Positions 1 to 5,626 of a stretch of 13,429 bases of DNA are shown here, one piece after another. Within the stretch, counting starts at the first letter, position 1; every line of letters begins with the position of its first letter. The notes under the pieces were generated by a model. The model was not told the DNA's origin. It searched no databases and was given only the letters and a program-made list of their open reading frames with translations. Made by a program: the position numbers and the translations under genes. This stretch comes from JBGQMW01 sp963769845 (lineage in GTDB: Archaea; Thermoproteota; Bathyarchaeia; Bathyarchaeales; Bathycorpusculaceae): positions 1 through 13,429 of the forward strand of contig CAVYNL010000027.1 of assembly GCA_963769845.1 (NCBI GenBank), in the 5' to 3' direction.

Positions 1-109
1 GCGCGCGCCTGACCTTTGCAGCGTTCCCAGATGAGACTGCCAGAAACTTTTTAATCAAATTCCAAGTAATAGTCTGCATATCTTGGGAATCATGTTCAGG
101 ATATGTTGT

Positions 110-567
110 GTGAAGGTTCTAATAATCGCAGATGAACCTGAAGCACCTGCGTTTGACCAGATTACTGGACTAAGAAAGGCTATCCAAGAGCTAGTTGGGA
201 AAGTCGATTTGCTCGCGTTCTCGAAAGAGTCTATTTTCTTCAACCAAAAAAAGATAAGTGAAAAGGGAGATACGAACATCGGGTCTGCCAGAACATTCTA
301 GCGAAAAAGCGGTATACCTTAATCATCGTTTCTTTGGCGACTGACAATCTCAAGAAGCTGTTCTTTGAAAAATCGAACATAATGCAGTATCTGAGAAACT
401 CTCCTTCCCGTGTTAGGATGTACATATTTGGAGCATCTGGCATTCCAGACGAAATAGTGACAAGTAGACGAGTTGACGTTTTTCCGTATTCGAGACAAGG
501 CGCGGCGAAATCAACACAGGAATTCAAGAACGCTATCCTAGATTACATCAAGAAAGAACAGGGTTAG
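110..567 (+). CDS. Hypothetical small alpha/beta protein, coding split over two frames
   Basis: I do not recognise this family. The first part starts at GTG 110, with AGGAT at 98-102 seven bases upstream, and begins MKVLIIADEPE, a typical first beta strand. It would stop at 299-301. The next frame is open from 262 to the stop at 565-567 and continues with protein-like sequence (RYTLIIVSLATDNL, then RVRMYIFGA and RRVDVFPYSR), alternating strands and helices. Joining the frames by a -1 shift at 262-268 (A AAG GGA) gives about 152 residues with no odd seam. Either one base is missing from the A/G runs, or the ribosome shifts there. A canonical start for the second half alone would be TTG 334, which would discard a convincing strand. 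Both halves being coding is inference; no function is assigned. Confidence 0.45.
262..268 (+). other. -1 slippery heptamer A AAG GGA at the frame junction
   Basis: In the frame starting at GTG 110 the codons are GAA (260), AAG (263) and GGA (266). The heptamer therefore fits X XXY YYZ in phase, and a one-base backward slip would re-pair Lys on AAA and Gly on GGG. The frame entered is the one open to 567. No strong downstream hairpin was seen, only a weak TCTG/CAGA pairing near 284-292. Confidence 0.4.
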
Positions 568-682
568 ACCAAGGACATTGGTGCGCTAGGAGACACTTTC
601 TTCGAGATAGTTCTATTTCAAAGATTTTCCCGCAGGGCTTTGCTCAGGCTTCAAACAGACATAATAGTCATCTTCAGAAAGT

Positions 683-1111
683 CTAGTCTTTGCTGCCGCA
701 GTGAGGACACTTGTCGAGGGTTTCATCATAGAGATTGCGACAGTGAGAACAGCGGATTTTGATGATTACTTCTTTTTCTTTGACTACTTGATTTTCTTCT
801 TCATCTTCGTCTTTCACAGCTTTTCTAGCTCGTGTCTTCTGATATTCTTCAGCTGTTATGTAATGTTCACAGCTTTCAGCTTGGGCAAAAAAGTCTGTGT
901 ATCCTATTGTGGTGTCAGGTTTCAGAGGCTTTTTCAGCTTCTTGCAGAACTCGTCTTTCCAGTGGCCACAGTTTTCACATGTCTTCAAGTGTCTGTACTC
1001 TTGTCTAAGTTTAGAATAGCAATCAGCACAGACGAGCGCCTGCGTTCCTTTCAACGTCACATCAAGAAGATTGCCCTTATTCTTGTCTTTTCCGCATTTG
1101 GCGCACAGCAT
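683..1111 (-). CDS. Multi-zinc-site protein (three four-Cys sites), function unknown
   Basis: A 142-residue protein rich in Cys pairs. C3/C6 with C28/C31 form a first zinc knuckle. C45/C48/C56/C81 form a second motif (CENCGHW...CKK...FFAQAESCEHY). C121/C124 with C135/C138 form a C-terminal ribbon. A highly charged linker (DEDEEEN) lies between sites two and three. ATG 1111 is preferred over TTG 1117 because AGGA ends seven bases before ATG but only one or two before TTG. A TATA-like AGATAAATAAG lies near 1148-1158 on the minus strand. Small multi-ribbon proteins of this kind are common in archaea and may bind RNA, DNA or partner proteins. No catalytic motif is visible and I do not assign a function. 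Confidence 0.75.
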   Translation of the reverse strand: MLCAKCGKDKNKGNLLDVTLKGTQALVCADCYSKLRQEYRHLKTCENCGHWKDEFCKKLKKPLKPDTTIGYTDFFAQAESCEHYITAEEYQKTRARKAVKDEDEEENQVVKEKEVIIKIRCSHCRNLYDETLDKCPHCGSKD

Positions 1112-1320
1112 CTGCAATTCCTGTCTTAGTTGAGATGTAGCGTTCCTTATTTATCTTACACGGCCTGGCGATTAGTAATGCGGAATTTCAGGGATAATTG
1201 TTTCCAGAACATTTTTCTTTCCAAGGTTCTTTGCTGGCTGGCGCAAGTGATACTGCGACACAATCTGAAGCGTCATGTTTATGGATTCTTGAAGACTTTG
1301 CTGTTCTAATGCTTAGAACC

Positions 1321-1329
1321 ATATATATT
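1321..1329 (+). promoter_or_regulatory. TATA box for the 1362 gene
   Basis: ATATATATT is centred about 27 bases before position 1352, which would give a very short leader beginning at or near GGTGA (1351-1355), the Shine-Dalgarno six bases before TTG 1362. Confidence 0.5.
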
Positions 1330-1361
1330 GTGTGCGCGCTTCTCTTTTTTGGTGACAACTC

Positions 1362-1586
1362 TTGCATTCAAAGCAGGCGAAGGGAACAGTCAAATACTTG
1401 AGTTTCGAGGGAGGGTTCTACGGCATTGTTGGCGACGATGGCAAGAATTATGACCCGCTGAACATGCCTCAGGAATTTAGAGTAGATGGTCTGCGAGTTC
1501 GTTTCACAGCCAACAAAACGGGTAATGTGTCTGTTCACATGTGGGGACACATCGTCAGACTAGTCTCAATTGAAAGATTGCCATAA
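1362..1586 (+). CDS. Small beta-rich (possibly OB-fold) protein of unknown function
   Basis: A 74-residue protein. The start is TTG 1362, chosen because GGTGA (1351-1355) sits six bases upstream and a TATA box sits at 1321-1329; the ATG at 1464 would remove half the protein. The sequence alternates short beta strands and glycines: GTVKYLSFEGGFYGIVGDD (8-26), DGLRVRF (42-48), then NVSVHMWG (55-62) and VRLVSIERL. This spacing resembles small OB or SH3-like barrels that often bind nucleic acid. The fold is inference from the strand pattern; there is no catalytic motif, signal peptide or membrane segment. It stands alone, with its own promoter and an inverted repeat about 45 bases downstream. Confidence 0.7.
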   Translation: MHSKQAKGTVKYLSFEGGFYGIVGDDGKNYDPLNMPQEFRVDGLRVRFTANKTGNVSVHMWGHIVRLVSIERLP

Positions 1587-1629
1587 ACATGCACGCGCTT
1601 GTGAAATCTGTCAACATTCTGTGAACATT

Positions 1630-1683
1630 TCAAAACGGGGAAAACCCCATATAATATAGTATAGGGTAAAATCCGTGTTTTGA
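1630..1683. repeat. Nested inverted repeats around a TATA-like element
   Basis: The outer arms TCAAAAC (1630-1636) and GTTTTGA (1677-1683) are exact complements. Inside are GGGG-AAAA-CCCC (1637-1648) and a second pairing ACCC (1644-1647) with GGGT (1664-1667) that flanks ATATAATATAGTATA. The two inner pairings exclude each other. The element could be an operator over the promoter of the 1783 gene or a 3'-end structure of the 1362 gene. The next start codon is about 100 bases further on. Confidence 0.4.
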
Positions 1684-1782
1684 CTTCAACCAAAGCTTCT
1701 GCCGCAAGTCATAAGTTTGTGATTCGAACAGATAATGAATTGAACATTGCGCTAGATAGCGTGCTTCTAACATGGTGACGAT

Positions 1783-2406
1783 ATGAGTGAAAGCGGCACT
1801 GTACCATGTGAATACCTTGTTGACAATCAGCTTTGCAGGTCAATAATCGAAGATGAAGAGGGAAGAGCTGCGAGAGCGAAAGGCTGCTCAGAACCTGTAA
1901 GGAACATGTGCTGCTATTTGTGCGCCTGCCGAGAATCGTGCGAGATCAGCTGCAACTATCTTGACAAATCAGGTCCGTCTCAACACGTGGGTCAAAGCGC
2001 TGTGAACATTGACTTGGAGATAAGAAAATGCCAAGAAAGAATCGAGAGACTGGCTGTCCTTCTAGCTGACGGAAAGATAGGAGAGCAATCATACGTTGCT
2101 GCCTCGAAGGCTCTTGAGAACAGATTGGAGACACTCACGAAAGCTGAAGGCAGCACGAATGTTGTGCTGGCACCTTCAAGAGATGTTGACGGGTTCGGAG
2201 AAGCCTCATCTGGAAGGCCGACTCTTCTATGGTACCTTGTTCCTTTCTTTTTCGGAATTCTCGGTGGACTAGTCGGCTATGTCGGCACAAAAGACGAAGA
2301 CAAAGACATGGCTAATGGATTACTGCTGTTTGGGGCAATCTGGTCTATCATTCTATACATATTCTATTGGATTGCTTTGTCATCTCTGATTTTCCATGCG
2401 AGATAG
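1783..2406 (+). CDS. Cys-rich, SHOCT-like, two-helix membrane protein
   Basis: A 207-residue protein in three parts. Residues 1-60 contain nine cysteines (C9, C18, C35, C43, C44, C47, C49, C53, C57), suggesting metal binding or disulphides. Residues about 85-117 (IERLAVLLADGKIGEQSY) resemble the SHOCT short C-terminal motif, an oligomerisation or lipid-proximal helix pair. Two hydrophobic helices follow at about 148-167 and 179-203, separated by a charged loop (KDEDKD). There is no signal peptide, so the Cys-rich end is probably cytosolic; topology is inferred. ATG 1783 has GGTGA four bases upstream. Its 3' end faces tfs with a 20-base gap. Function is unknown; a membrane-tethered zinc protein is the plainest description. 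Confidence 0.75.
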   Translation: MSESGTVPCEYLVDNQLCRSIIEDEEGRAARAKGCSEPVRNMCCYLCACRESCEISCNYLDKSGPSQHVGQSAVNIDLEIRKCQERIERLAVLLADGKIGEQSYVAASKALENRLETLTKAEGSTNVVLAPSRDVDGFGEASSGRPTLLWYLVPFFFGILGGLVGYVGTKDEDKDMANGLLLFGAIWSIILYIFYWIALSSLIFHAR

Positions 2407-2426
2407 AACACGAAAAAGCGTGCGGT

Positions 2427-2780
2427 CTATGAGTATTCTCTGAATGTGTAGTTGCATTTTGTGCAGCGGAGGAATTGTGTGGATGATTCGTCTGCGCCTC
2501 TTGTTTGCACTTGCCACACGTAGGCTAGGTTGTTTCCGCACTTTGGGCATTCGATCCTGACGGTTGGCAGTGTACGGAGCTTCTGTTCTTCCTTGCCTAT
2601 GACGGCCACGAGTTGTTGTGGTTTGTGCTGGATCACCTTGGCTACTTTGGGCTCAATTTTCTTGTCAGAAGGATGTTTCTTGTAGCCGCATTTCGCGCAC
2701 ACTAGAACGAGCGTTGATTCTTTGCCTGACTTGCCCTTCTTGGGTGCTAGTCGTGAGCCGCATTTCGGGCAAAATTCCAT
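2427..2780 (-). CDS. tfs: Transcription factor S (transcript cleavage factor)
   Basis: A 117-residue archaeal TFIIS-like factor that inserts its C-terminal ribbon into the RNA polymerase secondary channel and stimulates cleavage of backtracked RNA. The N-terminal ribbon uses C4/C7 and C28/C31, the C-terminal ribbon C78/C81 and C106/C109. The acidic tip motif, RGADES here (R94, D97, E98), keeps the Asp-Glu pair needed to activate cleavage, so this is an active type rather than an inhibitory TFS paralogue. Length matches the family (about 105-120). ATG 2780 has GGAG nine bases upstream and a TATA-like AGTTTAAAAG at 2826-2835, so it may be transcribed separately from the DUF99 gene 81 bases upstream. 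The linker is slightly long. Confidence 0.95.
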   Translation of the reverse strand: MEFCPKCGSRLAPKKGKSGKESTLVLVCAKCGYKKHPSDKKIEPKVAKVIQHKPQQLVAVIGKEEQKLRTLPTVRIECPKCGNNLAYVWQVQTRGADESSTQFLRCTKCNYTFREYS

Positions 2781-2825
2781 AACTTTTTGCTCCGTTGTCC
2801 GATTGTTTCTCCCTTAGCTTGGTCT

Positions 2826-2835
2826 CTTTTAAACT
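2826..2835 (-). promoter_or_regulatory. TATA box for tfs
   Basis: The minus strand reads AGTTTAAAAG in the 81-base gap after the DUF99 gene. The predicted start near 2804 would give a leader of about 24 bases containing GGAG at 2793-2790. Confidence 0.45.
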
Positions 2836-2861
2836 TTTTCTTATCTGAATCTGTATCAGAG

Positions 2862-3449
2862 CTAAAGTGTGCTCGTTCCAGAAGCGATGATGTGGGCCAC
2901 GCGTAAGGGTTCGGGAACGCTGCTTCGAGTTGATGTTAGCCTGATGATTTTCTCAGCATCTTCTTCTTGGATTCCCGCAGTTCCCATGTACACTTTCTCC
3001 TTTCTGCTTCTCGTGTACACTTTGGTGATTCTTCCTGCGTTCTGTATTGCCTTCCACCGTTCTTCGCTTCGAGATAAGTTCTTCAACGCCTTGTGGATGT
3101 CGTCGAAGTCGGGCTCGTCGCGTGTGACTGCAATGACGGGAAGCTGGGTTTCAGCAAAGAGTTTCTTCATGTCTACGATGTTGAAGCCTGCGAATGTCAC
3201 TCCGTCGAGCATTATGACTCTCAACTGTTTATGATGTGGAGAACTGTTGACCATGGACGCTATCTTCTCCGTAGCGTCGAATCCGTCAACCTCAATTCTG
3301 GTGCTCATGACGCCGTCAAGCCAGCATCCGCCTCGAAAAACTACTCCGACAATCAAAGCAGAGCCTTTCACGTGAGGCGTGAACATCCCGTCGTCTACGC
3401 CTAGAACTCGGATTTCAGGTTTGATCGTTCTGAACTTCTTGGAAGACAA
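2862..3449 (-). CDS. DUF99 family protein (UPF0215), endonuclease V-like fold
   Basis: A 195-residue archaeal DUF99 protein. Landmarks are the N-terminal GVDDG (17-21), the central LDGVTFAGFN strand and turn (81-90), VIAVTRDEPD (105-114) and the C-terminal RVAHIIASG (183-191). The family has been related structurally to endonuclease V, but its biochemical role is not established, so no nuclease activity is claimed. The start is TTG 3449, supported by GAGGA (3460-3456) six bases upstream and by conservation-like sequence immediately after it. It is divergent from the RNase III-like gene and may share its TATA region at 3491-3500. tfs lies downstream on the same strand. Confidence 0.92.
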   Translation of the reverse strand: MSSKKFRTIKPEIRVLGVDDGMFTPHVKGSALIVGVVFRGGCWLDGVMSTRIEVDGFDATEKIASMVNSSPHHKQLRVIMLDGVTFAGFNIVDMKKLFAETQLPVIAVTRDEPDFDDIHKALKNLSRSEERWKAIQNAGRITKVYTRSRKEKVYMGTAGIQEEDAEKIIRLTSTRSSVPEPLRVAHIIASGTSTL

Positions 3450-3490
3450 AGCAATTCCTCGAAGTCTTCGTCAAGATATAAGAAGGTGCA

Positions 3491-3500
3491 ATTATAAATC
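3491..3500. promoter_or_regulatory. Shared TATA region between DUF99 and RNase III-like genes
   Basis: ATTATAAATC reads as TTATAAAT on the plus strand and ATTTATAAT on the minus strand. A start about 27 bases away would fall near 3522 (plus) and near 3468 (minus). Both allow short leaders carrying the Shine-Dalgarno sites GGAGG (3531-3535) and GAGGA (3460-3456). Confidence 0.5.
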
Positions 3501-3530
3501 TAGCGAACCAAATAAGAGCAGCCCTTGTTT

Positions 3531-3535
3531 GGAGG
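3531..3535 (+). promoter_or_regulatory. Strong Shine-Dalgarno GGAGG without a canonical start nearby
   Basis: The site lies 65 bases before the first canonical start (GTG 3596) of the RNase III-like frame. That frame is open from 3482. The only near-cognate in-frame codon at suitable spacing is ATC 3545, nine bases downstream. Initiation upstream of 3596 is therefore likely. Confidence 0.5.
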
Positions 3536-3595
3536 TCTAGCTCGATCAAGAACTCAGAATTCCCCTTCACAAAACGACCAGGCAGTCTAGCTGAA

Positions 3596-3934
3596 GTGCT
3601 GGCTGACCGCGACCTCGCTTCCCTTGGAGACGCTTACATTAACTTTGCATACTCGCTTGCGCTCTCGAACAAAACCGGGAGGCCTCTGGGCGTAAAGGTC
3701 AAAGGCAGCGTGCTTGCTCAGGCGTTGAGAAATGCCGGACTAAGAGAGTATTTGCCTTCAAGGATGACGAAACACGAGCTGGCCGATGCTGCTGAGGCGT
3801 TGATTGTCTATGCATGGCTCAAAGAGGCAATTACTTTGGAAGAAGCCGTCAGAATCTTAACAGAGATTCATGGGCCTGTTGAGGGTTTGACTGAGTTGCT
3901 TGTGGCCTCAAAAAGGAAGGTTACTTTTTCTTGA
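3596..3934 (+). CDS. Archaeal RNase III-like family protein
   Basis: At least 112 residues matching a compact archaeal RNase III-type helical domain (Ribonucleas_3_2 type). LASLGDAYINF (7-17) corresponds to the ERLEFLGD signature and DAAEALIVYAWL (64-75) to the second acidic motif. D12, D64 and E67 are kept, but the first-motif catalytic Glu is replaced (A8 at that position), so cleavage activity is uncertain. There is no double-stranded RNA-binding domain. GTG 3596 is only the first canonical start: in-frame codons upstream encode plausible sequence (NSEFPFTKRPGSLAEV), and TATA plus GGAGG point to translation beginning near 3545, giving about 130 residues. Its last 14 bases overlap the convergent rpoL 3' end. 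Role in RNA processing is inferred from the family. Confidence 0.82.
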   Translation: MLADRDLASLGDAYINFAYSLALSNKTGRPLGVKVKGSVLAQALRNAGLREYLPSRMTKHELADAAEALIVYAWLKEAITLEEAVRILTEIHGPVEGLTELLVASKRKVTFS

Positions 3935-4205
3935 TGGCTTTTTCGAATTCTTTGCTGAATTCTTTGTTTGTTTCCCGTGCTTTTTCCAGTGCATTCTTTA
4001 AAACCTGCTCGGGTTTCACGTCGCCTGTCGTGCGAATGTAAATGATCGGGTTGGAAGCCATAGGATGCGGCACGTCGTAGCCTGCTAGGTCAACATGTTC
4101 CTCTTCCAGAATCCGCTTCTGTAGTAAGTTGCAGATCGTGTGTCCTGCGCCCTCGATCTCTATCTTAAGCTCGTCTGGCGTCTTCTTCAGCACGTTAACC
4201 TTCAT
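3921..4205 (-). CDS. rpoL: DNA-directed RNA polymerase subunit L
   Basis: A 94-residue Rpb11/Rpo11-like subunit. It pairs with subunit D as the archaeal counterpart of the bacterial alpha dimer and nucleates polymerase assembly. Hallmarks are EGAGHTICNLLQKRI (18-32), the core dimerisation motif, and AGYDVPHP (41-48) followed by PIIYIRTTGDV. The charged helical tail (KEFEKAIKKK) is typical, and length is normal. ATG 4205 has a G-rich GAGGGCGG stretch just upstream. The gap from the csl4 stop is only 12 bases, so the two are almost certainly cotranscribed. Confidence 0.97.
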   Translation of the reverse strand: MKVNVLKKTPDELKIEIEGAGHTICNLLQKRILEEEHVDLAGYDVPHPMASNPIIYIRTTGDVKPEQVLKNALEKARETNKEFSKEFEKAIKKK

Positions 4206-4217
4206 TCATTCCGCCCT

Positions 4218-4805
4218 CTAGGTGTTAATCATTCCTTCTCCATAATCCATCGTCGTCTTGCGTCTCTCGATCTTGCCGCACTTCGGGCAGTGCATTCCTT
4301 GTCGTCTGGGTTCCAGAAGGCCGCCGCAGCTCGAGCAGAACGCGTAGACAACGCCTAGATTCTTATCTTTAGTCGAAAGGTGGTAGGTTCTATTCTTGTC
4401 GCTGATCACCTTAGCCCTGATGATGTCCCCAGGCTTGCAGATGTCAAACATCGAATCAACATACCTCATCTGCACGTCAGAAACGTGCAGGATACCTGTG
4501 AAGACACCATTCACTTTCTTGCTGCTTATTTCAAAAATCCGCACACCAGCAGTCTCAGGCTGGGCGCTTGACACCTGTCCCACGACGGTGCTTCCGATCT
4601 TGGGCACTTTGGCTCCTTGCGCCAGCTCGTATACTGACACTCGCTTGTGGACAAGGTCGACTAGGGCGCGGCCGATTACTTTGGAGTAGATTACTCCGTC
4701 TTTGACGTAGGTTCCTGCGTCGGGAATGAACTCTTCGATCACGCCCAAGCGTTCGCCGGGCACGACGAGTTGACCAGTTTTCTGCTCGCTGGGCTTTGAA
4801 CTCAT
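4218..4805 (-). CDS. csl4: Exosome complex RNA-binding protein Csl4
   Basis: A 195-residue cap subunit of the archaeal exosome, which binds RNA at the entry pore of the Rrp41/Rrp42 ring and recruits DnaG. Three domains are visible: an N-terminal barrel (about 10-65, with VVPGERLGVIEEF and GTYVKDGVIYS), a central S1 RNA-binding domain (about 68-146, including FTGILHVSDV) and a C-terminal zinc ribbon with C157/C160 and C173/C176. Length is typical. ATG 4805 has a modest AAGGT upstream. A 125-base gap separates it from the methylase gene and holds a TATA-like GTTATATC and a leader hairpin, so csl4-rpoL may have its own promoter besides any readthrough. Confidence 0.96.
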   Translation of the reverse strand: MSSKPSEQKTGQLVVPGERLGVIEEFIPDAGTYVKDGVIYSKVIGRALVDLVHKRVSVYELAQGAKVPKIGSTVVGQVSSAQPETAGVRIFEISSKKVNGVFTGILHVSDVQMRYVDSMFDICKPGDIIRAKVISDKNRTYHLSTKDKNLGVVYAFCSSCGGLLEPRRQGMHCPKCGKIERRKTTMDYGEGMINT

Positions 4806-4833
4806 TCGATTTACCTTTTTTCAGTTATGATGA

Positions 4834-4848
4834 CAGCCTCAACGGCTG
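4834..4848 (-). other. Hairpin in the csl4 leader
   Basis: CAGCC (4834-4838), a five-base loop and GGCTG (4844-4848) form a perfect 5-bp stem. It lies about 30 bases before the csl4 start and inside the leader predicted from the TATA box at 4887-4894. It could be a weak regulatory structure or a terminator remnant, or mere chance. Confidence 0.3.
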
Positions 4849-4886
4849 AGTGTCTACGCAATTCTAAGCGTAAACATCGATTGAAT

Positions 4887-4894
4887 GATATAAC
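4887..4894 (-). promoter_or_regulatory. TATA-like element for csl4-rpoL
   Basis: The minus strand reads GTTATATC in the 125-base gap between the METTL5-like gene and csl4. The predicted transcript start is near 4863, leaving a leader of about 57 bases. Confidence 0.4.
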
Positions 4895-4930
4895 TTTATG
4901 TGCCTGTCAATAAACCTTTTCCCAAGTTTT

Positions 4931-5626
4931 TCAGCTATCTCTGCGCTTTCCTGTTACGTACATGTCAACGACAAATTCGTGCTTCTTTTTCTCGTGAAAA
5001 CTGAACATGTATGGTATCGTCATCACCATAGCATAGACAGACTTCACGTATCCGCCGCATTTTTCGATGTATCTTTCCATGAAAGGGGAAGGAGAAACCT
5101 GCAAAACGCCGTCACCTGTAGCTTTCAGCCTTTTGACAAGTGCCTCGCTGTCATGCACGCTCTTATGAAGAGAATATGCAGTGTTAGCGGTCGTCAAAGC
5201 CTTTTTCAGGAATTTCCTGTCTGCTCCGCGTTTCTGGACGCCAAACGGTGGATTCTGCAGCACAGTGTCGAATCTGCCGGAAATTACATCGATGTCTCCG
5301 ACAACCCACTGCGTTCTTTCGGCAAGGTCTGTTTCAAGTGCGTTTTGTTTAGCTGTCCTGACGGCGATTTCGTCTATGTCGACGCCGACTACGTCTTTTG
5401 CGCCAAGGAAGGCAGCTCCTAATGCCAGTCTGCCCGTTCCGCAGCCGAGGTCCAATACGGTTCTATCGACTATGTCGTTGTTTGCGTAAGCTGCAATGTA
5501 CAGCATGGTGGCGGCAGCGTCAGCTGAAATGGTGTATTGTTCAAGGTCTGGTGAGGGCGTTGGATGCGGTTTGACTCGTGACAGCAGCATCTCTAGGTCT
5601 AGTTTTCGAGCAAGCCTTTTCTGCAA
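4931..5626 (-). CDS. METTL5-like RNA N6-adenine methyltransferase
   Basis: A 231-residue class I SAM-dependent methylase of the COG2263/METTL5 type; the human member makes m6A in 18S rRNA, so an rRNA target is likely but inferred. The N-terminal helix leads into LEQYTI (28-33), typical of this family. DLGCGTG (59-65) binds SAM, GVDID (81-85) is motif II, and NPPFG (125-129) is motif IV for base-amino methylation. The start is TTG 5626, which keeps the family's N-terminal helix and overlaps dph2 by 28 bases; ATG 5590, just after the dph2 stop, is the alternative but would cut that helix. Translational coupling with dph2 is likely. Confidence 0.92.
   Translation of the reverse strand: MQKRLARKLDLEMLLSRVKPHPTPSPDLEQYTISADAAATMLYIAAYANNDIVDRTVLDLGCGTGRLALGAAFLGAKDVVGVDIDEIAVRTAKQNALETDLAERTQWVVGDIDVISGRFDTVLQNPPFGVQKRGADRKFLKKALTTANTAYSLHKSVHDSEALVKRLKATGDGVLQVSPSPFMERYIEKCGGYVKSVYAMVMTIPYMFSFHEKKKHEFVVDMYVTGKRRDS

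Noticed and set aside
701..1129. 142-codon plus-strand ORF opposite the zinc protein
   Set aside because: Translation is a Phe/Ser-rich shadow of the minus-strand Cys/Lys coding, with no ribosome-binding site and no domain.
1198..1401. 67-codon plus-strand ORF before the small beta-rich gene
   Set aside because: It runs through the TATA box and into the 1362 gene in another frame, and has no recognisable sequence.
1637..1648. GGGG-AAAA-CCCC as a bacterial-type terminator
   Set aside because: No U-run follows and the organism is archaeal; treated as part of the larger inverted repeat.
2869..3404. Long plus-strand ORFs opposite DUF99
   Set aside because: Antisense shadows of a confident family match.
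4898..5422. 174-codon plus-strand ORF opposite the METTL5-like gene
   Set aside because: The minus strand carries clear SAM and NPPF motifs; the plus frame has no domain.
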